NCBI GenBank assembly: GCA_021804195.1
Contig: JAJZKJ010000028.1
Span: 1-11,429, forward strand
Reading direction: 5' to 3'
Origin: Acidobacteriota bacterium
GTDB taxonomy: Bacteria > Planctomycetota > Phycisphaerae > WQYP01 > JAJZKJ01
DNA: 11,429 nt
The first letter of the stretch is position 1. Each line of letters opens with the position of its first letter. The position numbers and the translations under genes were made by a program. The notes below the pieces were generated by a model. It searched no databases. It had not been told where the DNA came from and worked only from the letters and a program-made list of their open reading frames with translations. Of this stretch, positions 1-5,786 are shown one piece after another.

Positions 1-1318
1 GATTTTTTAACCAAGCCGCTGGAATGCCCAGGAAGTGCTGCTGCGCACCGCGAACTTGCTGGAAATGCGCCAGCTCTATCAAAAACTGCGGGGCTACAGC
101 GCCGGACTGGAAAACAAGATTCAGGAAAACACCGCCGAACTGCTGGAAAAAAACATTGAGCTGGAAAATGCCCAGGAGCGCATTGAGGATATGGGACAGC
201 GCCTGCAGCGCATTCTGGACAACACGCTGACGGCGGTCATCACCTCCACGCCGGAAGGAGCGATTCTGGATTGCAACCTGGCCTTTGCCCATATGCTGGG
301 CTATGAATCGGCGGAGCAAGTGCGGGCGATTTCGGCCTGGGACATTCATCTCCATCCCGAAGCGCGAAGGGATCTGATTAAAAAACTGGAGCATGAAGCG
401 GCGCTGCATCATGTCCGAATGCAATTGCGCAACCGCCAGGGCGAGCCGATCGTGCTGCTGGCGAACCTGAACCGCAGAATTCAGCCGGGAGTGGGACCCG
501 TGATCGAGGGCGTGGCGATTGATTTAACCGCCTATCACCGGCTGGAAATGCAATATCAGCAGGCGCAGAAAATGGAATGCGTGGGGCGGCTGGTGGCCTC
601 AATCGCCCACGATTTCAATAACCTGATGACGGTCATCTCGGGGTACGCCGAAATGGCCCGGCGCCAAACGGCGGAAGCGGAAAAACTGCACCGTTCGCTG
701 CGGCTGATTACCGAAACCACCGAACGCGCCTCCGCCCTGACCCAGCAACTGCTCAGCTTCAGCCGGCCCGATCCCGGCCGGCAGTACTGGCTGGAAATGA
801 AACAGACCATTCAAGAAATGATTCCCATGCTGAGCCAGGCGCTGGGCCGCAATATCCGGCTGCAATGCGCTTTGCCGGAAGAGCCGGTCCATACCCATCT
901 CAACCCCAGCCAACTGGAGCAGGTCATGATGAACCTGGCCGTCAATGCCCGCGACGCCATGCCCCAGGGAGGCCAGTTCATGATCGAACTCCAATGCCTG
1001 CCAGCGGAGCAATGCCCCGAACATCTGCCCGCCTCCGCCGCCGGCTGGGCGAAGCTGCGGCTGGCCGATACCGGCACCGGTATGGACAAGGCAACGCGCG
1101 AGCATATTTTTGAGCCCTTTTTCACCACCAAAGCCGGCAAGGGCACCGGGCTGGGATTGGCCACGGTATATAACATCGTGCGGCAATGGGAGGGCATGAT
1201 CGAGGTGAGTTCAGAGCCGGGGCATGGGACGGAATTTCTGATTTACCTCAAGCCCGAAAGCTACCGCCCGCGGGATGTAAATGCCGGAGCCGATGCGCGC
1301 CGCGAGATTATCCAATAA
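1..1318 (+). CDS. PAS-domain sensor histidine kinase, 5'-partial, with apparent frameshift after a receiver domain
   Basis: The gene runs off the left edge. Bases 1-21 read in frame 1 as DFLTKPL, the end of a response-regulator receiver domain with its conserved Lys-Pro. The natural continuation (NAQEVLLRTANLLEMRQLY) lies in frame 2 from base 23, so one extra G at 21-22 breaks the reading frame; frame 2 has a TAA at 8-10. After a coiled-coil linker (about 80-205) comes a PAS domain (about 206-530). Next is a HisKA domain with the H-box IAHDFNNLM, the phospho-acceptor His at 608-610. The ATPase domain follows: N-box (NLAVNARDAMPQGG, about 929-970), LADTGTGM, EPFFTTK and GTGLGLATVYNIV. As written, translation could start only at internal codons such as GTG 35 or ATG 65. 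The protein is probably a soluble receiver-PAS-kinase that autophosphorylates on His; its partner regulator is not in view. It is convergent with the methyltransferase gene, with 5 bp between stops. Kinase identity is certain; the intact N-terminus is inferred. Confidence 0.9.
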
Positions 1319-1323
1319 AACCC

Positions 1324-1917
1324 TTACCCAATGCCGGGCACGATCTGGCCGGTGCGGCGGCGCCAGGCGTCAAATTCGGCGCCGAAGCGCGACTGCATGA
1401 GCCGGTCTTCCTTAAACGCGCGGCGGAGAAAACAGGCGAACAGAAGCCCCGCGCCGAGCAGGCGATGCCAGACGCCGAAGGCGCAGGCAGTGCCGAAGAC
1501 CGCCAGGATCAGTCCGGAATAAAGCGGATGACGGACGAAGCGATAGGGCCCGTTCTGGATCAGCTTGTGGTCCTGCTTGAGCGCCACGGTTCCGCTCCAG
1601 TAACGGCCGAGGAAAAAGCGCGAGAAGCAGGCCAGGATCAAACCGAGAATCGCCACCCCAGCGGCCAGCGGAGCCAGGATCACCGGCGCGAAGCGGCGGT
1701 TGAGAGCCGCCCAGGGAACCAGCGGCACCATGAGCACGTAATAACCGCCCCAGAGCAAAAGCGCGTCCAGCAGCCGGGCCGCTCCAGCTTCGCGCGAGCT
1801 GATACGGTTGGCGCGCAGCATGCCGATCAGGAAAAAGACGCCGGTAACGATCCAGGCGATCATCAGCGCCGACAGGCTCCAGTTGACGTAGGCAGGCATA
1901 TGGGGCAGCAGATGCAT
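1324..1917 (-). CDS. Isoprenylcysteine carboxyl methyltransferase (ICMT)-family membrane methyltransferase
   Basis: A 197-residue integral membrane protein. Hydrophobic helices lie at about residues 12-33, 50-70, 78-98 and 135-163. The C-terminal half carries the ICMT/phospholipid methyltransferase signature: NGPYRFVRHPLYSG (122-135, with RHPLY at 129-133), then KEDRLMQSRFGAEFDAW (169-185) with the acidic pair that helps bind SAM, and a final IVPGI. Such bacterial proteins use SAM to methylate small or lipid substrates; the substrate cannot be read from sequence. ATG 1917 is chosen because GGAGG lies 8 nt upstream (1926-1930). A GTG at 1932 would put this site inside the coding region. The gene is divergent from the thioredoxin lipoprotein across 93 bp and may share its promoter region. 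Confidence 0.85.
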   Translation of the reverse strand: MHLLPHMPAYVNWSLSALMIAWIVTGVFFLIGMLRANRISSREAGAARLLDALLLWGGYYVLMVPLVPWAALNRRFAPVILAPLAAGVAILGLILACFSRFFLGRYWSGTVALKQDHKLIQNGPYRFVRHPLYSGLILAVFGTACAFGVWHRLLGAGLLFACFLRRAFKEDRLMQSRFGAEFDAWRRRTGQIVPGIG

Positions 1918-1972
1918 GCTCGATTCCTCCACCTTCCATACGGAAACGGATTTAACTTTGTTGCAGCGGATT

Positions 1973-1978
1973 CATAAT
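1973..1978 (+). promoter_or_regulatory. Possible -10 box in the divergent ICMT/tlpA promoter region
   Basis: CATAAT matches the sigma-70 -10 consensus at five of six positions. A weak -35 (TTTAAC, 1951-1956) lies 16 bp upstream. It sits in the only AT-rich patch between the two divergent genes. The opposite strand of the same patch reads TATTAT, so both genes may fire from overlapping -10 regions. This is a motif match only. Confidence 0.35.
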
Positions 1979-2010
1979 AGTGATTGGATTTTGACTGCGG
2001 ATTTCGACCC

Positions 2011-2553
2011 ATGCGAAACAGCGGCGAAGCTGATTGTAAACTGCATAGCCCGCGGGTGCGCGGGCTGGCGCTGGCGGTTTTGTTCACCGCGGGGCTGGCC
2101 TTGAGCGGCTGCTCGCGGGGCGCGCGGCCGGGCCAGCGGGCGCCCGATTTCAAGGTACGCACCGAGCGGGGACAAATCCGCACGCTGGCCAGCTACCGGG
2201 GCCGGGTGCTGGTGCTGAACTTCTGGGCCTCCTGGTGTCCGCCCTGCATCGCCGAGACGCAGTCGCTCGAACAACTGCATCAGGCCCTGCGCGGCCAACC
2301 GGTGAGCATTCTGGCCATCTCGCAGGACCAGAGCCGGAGCGCGTACCGCAATTTTCTGCGCGCGGAAAAGGTGAATTTCACCACCGCCCGCGACCCCGGC
2401 GCCCGCATTCCCCACCGCTACGGCACGGTCAAGATTCCGGAGACTTACATCATTGCGCCGGATGGGCGGGTGGCGCGCAAGATCGTCAGCGCCTACGACT
2501 GGTCGAAGCCGAAGATGATCCGGTATCTGAAAGGCCTGGCGCGCAGCCGCTAG
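2011..2553 (+). CDS. TlpA/ResA-type thioredoxin-like lipoprotein
   Basis: A 180-residue exported thiol-disulfide oxidoreductase. A basic N-terminus and hydrophobic stretch (about 17-31) end in the lipobox LSGC, with the lipidated Cys at 34, so it should be anchored facing the periplasm. The thioredoxin fold follows: APDFKV, the active site WCPPC (75-79) and the cis-proline loop KIPETYII. Family members reduce disulfides, for example in cytochrome c maturation or in repair of secreted proteins; no cytochrome genes are nearby to fix its partner. The start is uncertain. ATG 2011 gives an unusually long pre-lipobox segment, whereas GTG 2056 would give a standard 19-residue signal peptide; neither has a clear ribosome-binding site. 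A TTG at 1984 is also in frame. The rhomboid gene follows 82 bp downstream. Confidence 0.9.
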   Translation: MRNSGEADCKLHSPRVRGLALAVLFTAGLALSGCSRGARPGQRAPDFKVRTERGQIRTLASYRGRVLVLNFWASWCPPCIAETQSLEQLHQALRGQPVSILAISQDQSRSAYRNFLRAEKVNFTTARDPGARIPHRYGTVKIPETYIIAPDGRVARKIVSAYDWSKPKMIRYLKGLARSR

Positions 2554-2569
2554 CGGCGGCGCGCCGAGG

Positions 2570-2592
2570 CTCCCTTTATACTGTAAAGAGAG
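2570..2592 (+). repeat. Inverted repeat between the TlpA-like and rhomboid genes
   Basis: CTCCCTTTA (2570-2578) and TAAAGAGAG (2584-2592) form a 9-bp arm with one mismatch around the loop TACTG. The spot is AT-rich within a GC-rich gap and contains TATACT (2577-2582), which resembles a -10 box, but no -35 is visible. It has no T-tract, so it is not a standard terminator. It could be an operator or a weak hairpin. Confidence 0.4.
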
Positions 2593-2635
2593 CGGCGGCG
2601 CGAGCAGGCCAGCCGCGGCGGAGGGTCCGGCTGCC

Positions 2636-3385
2636 ATGGCGAATCGCTCCACGCCCACCTACACCTTCAGCGTGCCCGGTTTTACCCGCGGCGTGAAGCT
2701 GCTGATCCTGATCACGAGCGGCGTGTTTGTGCTCGAATGGCTGGCGCAGGCGGGGCTGCCGCTGGTGGACGACATTCCGTTCCGGATTTTTTATCTCTCA
2801 CCGCTGGATGTTGTGCGGCATTTTGCCTTCTGGCAGCCGTTTACTTATTTATTCATTCACGCCAATTTCTGGCATTTGTTTTTCAACATGCTGGGGCTGT
2901 GGATGTTCGGCGTGGCGGTGGAAGAGGCGCTGGGCACGGCGCGGTTTTACCGGCTGTATTTCATCAGCGGAGTGGGCGGCGGGCTGGTGGATATCGCCCT
3001 GCACTGGGGTTTGCAGCGCGGCATCGCCATTCCCACCATCGGAGCCTCGGCGGCGGTGTTCGGAGTCTTGCTGGCCTTCGGCATGATGTTTCCCAACCAG
3101 CCGGTGTTTTTGATTCTGCCGCCGGTATCGATCAAGGCCAAATGGCTGGTGCTGGCCTATGGCGTCCTGGAATTTTTATTCGCGGTCGGGCCGCGCACCG
3201 ACGATGTCAGCCATGTGGCGCATCTGGGCGGCATGCTGTTCGCCTTTTTATATCTGCGCACGCGCTGGCCGCAACTGGGGCTGGGACAGCAGTACGAGCG
3301 CTGGCGCCGGCGGCGCATGCAGCGCCGGTTTCAGGTCTATATGAATCAGCGGGACCGGCCGAGCGGCCGCAAGTGGATGAACTGA
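2636..3385 (+). CDS. Rhomboid-family intramembrane serine protease
   Basis: A 249-residue, six-helix membrane protein with the full rhomboid active site. HANFWHLFFNML contains the HxxxN motif (His80, Asn84). GASAAVFG carries the nucleophile Ser138, and VSHVAHLGGM carries the catalytic His196. A basic cytoplasmic tail rich in Arg (about 217-249) follows the last helix. Rhomboids cleave transmembrane segments of other membrane proteins; the substrate here is unknown. ATG 2636 is preceded by GGAGGG (2620-2625) at 10 nt. It may be co-transcribed with the TlpA-like gene. A second rhomboid with a different N-terminus lies at 8795-9715. Confidence 0.93.
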   Translation: MANRSTPTYTFSVPGFTRGVKLLILITSGVFVLEWLAQAGLPLVDDIPFRIFYLSPLDVVRHFAFWQPFTYLFIHANFWHLFFNMLGLWMFGVAVEEALGTARFYRLYFISGVGGGLVDIALHWGLQRGIAIPTIGASAAVFGVLLAFGMMFPNQPVFLILPPVSIKAKWLVLAYGVLEFLFAVGPRTDDVSHVAHLGGMLFAFLYLRTRWPQLGLGQQYERWRRRRMQRRFQVYMNQRDRPSGRKWMN

Positions 3386-3419
3386 GGCTTCACGCGCGAT
3401 CCGTGGGCATTGGGTCCGC

Positions 3420-3453
3420 GGTTAAGCATGTAAGGTTCTGGTTAAGCCTGTAA
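3420..3453 (+). repeat. Tandem 14-bp direct repeat upstream of the Spy-like gene
   Basis: GGTTAAGCATGTAA (3420-3433) and GGTTAAGCCTGTAA (3440-3453) differ at one base and start exactly 20 bp apart, about two helical turns. They lie in the 181-bp gap between the rhomboid gene and the Spy-like gene, 114 bp before the latter's ATG. The arrangement is typical of paired sites for a dimeric activator or response regulator. The binding protein is unknown. Confidence 0.6.
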
Positions 3454-3566
3454 ATATCGCGAACGCGGCCGCAACTACAGGGCGGAATACGCGTTAGAGA
3501 ATCATGAAGGCGTCAGGCTGTTATGCAGGCTGGCACGATCATTCCAAAGTTTCGAGAGGAAATCTT

Positions 3567-4304
3567 ATGCGTACTATCCAATCCCGCATGCTCCTATTTA
3601 CCAGCGCGCTGCTGCTCTGGCCGCTGGGGCTGGCGGCGCAAGCGCCGCGCCCCGCATTCGGGCCGAGTTTTGCCGGCCGCGCGATGAAAATGCGCGCTCA
3701 TCGCGGGCTGGAACGGCATTGGCTGATGCTGCTGCATGCGCCCTGGCTGCGGGCCAAGCTGCAACTCACCCCGGCGCAGATCAGCCAACTGCGGAGCATC
3801 GGCTTCGCGGCCCGGCGGAGCGCGATTCAACTGCGCGCAAAAATCGCACTGTCCCGGCTGGATCTGCGGCAGGCTTTTGCCGCTCATCAGGCCACGCTGG
3901 AGGCCATGAACCAGAAACTGGAAGCCATCGGGCAGTTGCGCACCCAGGCCAGGATCGCGCGGGCCGACGCCTTATGGAAAGCGCGGGCCGTGCTGACACC
4001 GGCGCAGCGGAAATTGATTCACCGCTTTCTGGCGCGGCAGCGGATGCGCATGCTGCGGATGCGGCGCATGATGTGGATGCGCCGGCACTGGGGCCACCCC
4101 ATGCCTCCCGCGGCCTGGCATCATCCCCAGCCGCGGCCGAAACAACAGCAATCGGAATACCGCGTCCCGGCGGCCAGGGCGGCGATCCATCTTTCGGCGC
4201 TGGCTTTGCCCAGCTTGCCGCCTGACTGGCGGCCGGTTCAGCCAACATTCATAAGCTGGACGGCGCAAGTGCCGCTGGCTCCCCCGCCCGCTCCGGTCAG
4301 CTAG
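3567..4304 (+). CDS. Secreted Spy/CpxP-like LTxxQ-motif protein with Met/Arg/His-rich C-terminal region
   Basis: A 245-residue periplasmic protein. A signal peptide (hydrophobic 8-24) ends at AQA, giving predicted cleavage after residue 26. The mature part is helical and basic. It carries the two LTPAQ motifs (67-71 and 143-147) that mark the Spy/CpxP/heavy-metal-resistance family, whose members act as ATP-independent periplasmic chaperones or metal sensors. Residues 160-186 are very rich in Met, Arg and His (RMRMLRMRRMMWMRRHWGH, then HH), and a Pro-rich tail of about 60 residues follows. Spy itself is shorter (about 160 residues), so the tail is an addition. ATG 3567 is chosen for GAGAGGA six nt upstream and because it begins a proper signal peptide; an ATG at 3504 is in frame but poor. 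A tandem repeat upstream suggests stress or two-component control. Family is fairly sure; role is inferred. Confidence 0.8.
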   Translation: MRTIQSRMLLFTSALLLWPLGLAAQAPRPAFGPSFAGRAMKMRAHRGLERHWLMLLHAPWLRAKLQLTPAQISQLRSIGFAARRSAIQLRAKIALSRLDLRQAFAAHQATLEAMNQKLEAIGQLRTQARIARADALWKARAVLTPAQRKLIHRFLARQRMRMLRMRRMMWMRRHWGHPMPPAAWHHPQPRPKQQQSEYRVPAARAAIHLSALALPSLPPDWRPVQPTFISWTAQVPLAPPPAPVS

Positions 4305-4310
4305 AAAGGA

Positions 4311-4461
4311 ATACGCTCCACATCATTCGACGGCGGAGGGCTGGTACTTAACAAGTAACCCCGGCCTTCCCACGCGACCACGCAATACGGCTTTAGTATT
4401 TGAAAGTGGACTCGTGAGCCCCGCATCGCGTAAAGGCCGGGATCTCTCCCGGCCTTTTTTC
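4311..4461 (+). ncRNA. Candidate cis-regulatory RNA (transcription attenuator or riboswitch-like leader) of mvaB
   Basis: The leader can fold into a closing stem (ACG 4313-4315 plus TCCAC 4317-4321, with GTGGA 4406-4410 and CGT 4413-4415) enclosing two hairpins. Hairpin 1 pairs GGAGGGC (4335-4341) with GCCTTCC (4364-4370), then GG with CC, and TACTT with AAGTA around AAC. Hairpin 2 pairs AATAC (4384-4388) with GTATT (4396-4400). A strong terminator follows 17 nt after the closing stem. CCCGGCCTT (4360-4368), in hairpin 1, is a perfect 9-base complement of AAGGCCGGG (4433-4441), the 5' strand of the terminator, so terminator and antiterminator are mutually exclusive. The mvaB ATG is 31 nt beyond. 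No match to a riboswitch consensus I know. It could instead be only the structured 3' UTR of the Spy-like gene. Confidence 0.55.
4432..4460 (+). terminator. Intrinsic terminator between the Spy-like gene and mvaB
   Basis: AAAGGCCGGGA (4432-4442) pairs perfectly with TCCCGGCCTTT (4447-4457) around the loop TCTC. An 11-bp stem and a run of six T (4455-4460) make a textbook Rho-independent terminator. It lies 128 nt after the Spy-like stop and just before mvaB, so it either ends the upstream transcript or acts as the decision hairpin of an attenuator. Confidence 0.92.
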
Positions 4462-4491
4462 TCCATTTTATGTATTCTGGGGCGTGCCAAC

Positions 4492-5403
4492 ATGGCATTA
4501 CCGGCCAAAGTCAGAATCGTCGAAGTCGGGCCGCGGGACGGCCTGCAGAATGAAGCCGCGCGGCTCACGCCCGAGCAGCGGGCGGAGCTGATTGAAGAGC
4601 TGGCGGAGGCGGGATTCACGGCGATCGAAGCGGGCAGTTTTGTCTCTCCCCGGCGAGTGCCGCAGATGGCCGGCACGGAGCAGGTGCTGCAACGGCTGAC
4701 GCCGCGGCCGCGGGTGAGTTATCCGGTGCTGGCGCCCAACCTGCGCGGATATGAAGCCGCGCGGGCAGCCGGGGCGCGGGCGATCGCCGTCTTTACAGCG
4801 GCTTCCGAGAGCTTTAACCAGCACAACATCGGCTGCTCGATCGCGGAAAGCCTGGAGCGCTTTGCGCCCGTGCTGAAGGCGGCGCAAGCGGACGCCGTTT
4901 CCGTGCGCGGGTATATCTCCTGCGCCCTCGGCTGTCCTTATGAGGGAGCGGTGAATCCGGACCGGGTGGCGGAGCTGGCGGGCCGGCTGCATGCGCTGGG
5001 CTGCCAGGAAATTTCACTCGGCGACACGATCGGCGCGGGCACGCCGCTCGAAGCCCGGCGCATGCTGGCGACGGTCGCGGCACGGGTGCCGATGGAGAAG
5101 CTGGCGCTGCATTTTCATGACACCCGCGGCCAGGCTTTGGCCAATATCTGGGCCTGCCTGGAAGACGGCGCGGCCGTGGTGGACAGCTCCATCGCCGGCC
5201 TGGGCGGATGTCCCTTCGCGCCCGGCGCGGCCGGGAACGCGGCCACCGAAGATTTGGTTTACATGCTGCAGGGCGCGGGCATTGAAACCGGCGTGGATCT
5301 GGAAAAGCTACTGGCGGCGGCGCGGCGAGTCTGCAAATTACTGGGCATCATGCCGCGGTCACGCATGGCGCTCGCCGGCAATTGGCGCAGCGCTGGCCGT
5401 TAA
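4492..5403 (+). CDS. mvaB: Hydroxymethylglutaryl-CoA lyase
   Basis: A 303-residue enzyme of the HMGL-like TIM-barrel family, which splits 3-hydroxy-3-methylglutaryl-CoA into acetoacetate and acetyl-CoA, the last step of leucine breakdown. Diagnostic segments are VEVGPRDGLQNE (10-21, with catalytic Arg15 and metal ligand Asp16), LHFHDTRG (metal ligands His207 and His209) and GLGGCPFAPGAAGNAATED (catalytic loop Cys240). Length fits the bacterial family. ATG 4492 aligns with the usual N-terminus; GGGG nine nt upstream is a weak ribosome-binding site. An in-frame GTG at 4414 would encode the terminator hairpin and is rejected. The candidate attenuator lies directly upstream. The stop overlaps that of the convergent ilvM-like gene. 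Other leucine-degradation genes are not in view. Confidence 0.95.
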   Translation: MALPAKVRIVEVGPRDGLQNEAARLTPEQRAELIEELAEAGFTAIEAGSFVSPRRVPQMAGTEQVLQRLTPRPRVSYPVLAPNLRGYEAARAAGARAIAVFTAASESFNQHNIGCSIAESLERFAPVLKAAQADAVSVRGYISCALGCPYEGAVNPDRVAELAGRLHALGCQEISLGDTIGAGTPLEARRMLATVAARVPMEKLALHFHDTRGQALANIWACLEDGAAVVDSSIAGLGGCPFAPGAAGNAATEDLVYMLQGAGIETGVDLEKLLAAARRVCKLLGIMPRSRMALAGNWRSAGR

Positions 5404-5732
5404 CCGGCGGATTCCGGCTCCAGTTCCACCGGCTGGCGCACCTCGACCGTATCCACAATGCTGCGCCAGTCGCGGCACATCTGGGCGATGTGTTTGGGGT
5501 GGGCACGGAGAGCGATGACCAGGCGGTATAAATCGGCGCCGTCCGATGCGCCGGAGATGCCCGCCAGGGGCTCGGCCCGCACCTGCTCAAAATCGAGGCC
5601 GCGGCGCGAGGCCGTGGTCAGCAGCCGCATGAGCGTGCCTTGGCTGTTGCGGTAGTGAATTTCGAAGCGGCACAGCCGCGGCTGGCGCGGATCACGGCCG
5701 GGCGTGGATGGGGAAACCGCGGAGGGAATCAT
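5400..5732 (-). CDS. Acetolactate synthase small (ACT-domain) regulatory subunit, IlvM-like
   Basis: A 110-residue protein with one ACT domain (about 20-100): RFEIHYRNSQGTLMRLL, then SRRGLDFEQVRAEP and a final IVDTVEV. This resembles the short IlvM type (about 87 residues in E. coli) more than the two-domain IlvN/IlvH of about 160 residues. It lies 54 bp downstream of ilvB on the same strand, which fits a partner subunit that activates the catalytic subunit and may set valine feedback. ATG 5732 has AGGA about 6 nt upstream. Its TAA (complement of 5400-5402) overlaps the mvaB TAA in the tetranucleotide TTAA. A symbol of ilvM or ilvN would be a guess from sequence alone. Confidence 0.75.
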   Translation of the reverse strand: MIPSAVSPSTPGRDPRQPRLCRFEIHYRNSQGTLMRLLTTASRRGLDFEQVRAEPLAGISGASDGADLYRLVIALRAHPKHIAQMCRDWRSIVDTVEVRQPVELEPESAG

Positions 5733-5751
5733 AAATATCCTGTGCGCGGCG

Positions 5752-5773
5752 GGCCGGCCGCAAGCCGCCGGCC
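5752..5773 (-). repeat. GC-rich hairpin in the ilvB-ilvM gap
   Basis: GGCCGGC (5752-5758) and GCCGGCC (5767-5773) pair over 7 bp around an 8-nt loop in the short space between the ilvB stop and the ACT-subunit start. There is no T-tract, so it is unlikely to terminate. It may stabilise the upstream message or lower expression of the small subunit. Confidence 0.4.
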
Positions 5774-5786
5774 GCCGCGGGTAAAA

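Noticed and set aside
599..1186. Minus-strand open frame within the histidine kinase
   Set aside because: It lies opposite the conserved HisKA and ATPase motifs and shows no domain of its own.
1186..1977. + strand open frame across the ICMT-type gene
   Set aside because: The minus strand encodes a recognisable membrane methyltransferase with a good ribosome-binding site; this frame gives a hydrophilic, motif-free translation.
4335..4371. T-box or other known riboswitch in the mvaB leader
   Set aside because: The stretch GGGCTGGTAC recalls the T-box GGGTGGNACC, but the conserved core, specifier loop and flanking AG box are not seen. No other riboswitch consensus I know fits.
4311..4430. tRNA or other stable RNA gene in the same stretch
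   Set aside because: No T-loop GGTTCGA-type motif, acceptor stem, SRP GGAAGG motif or tmRNA features are present.
4414..4491. GTG start for mvaB at 4414
   Set aside because: It would place the intrinsic terminator hairpin inside the coding sequence and add 26 residues before the family's conserved N-terminus.
4301..4498. Minus-strand 65-codon frame over the candidate leader RNA
   Set aside because: Codon use is unlike the neighbours (CTA, ATA, TTA and CGA present), it has no ribosome-binding site, and it spans the terminator hairpin. The structured-RNA reading explains the sequence better, though conservation of the peptide would reopen it.
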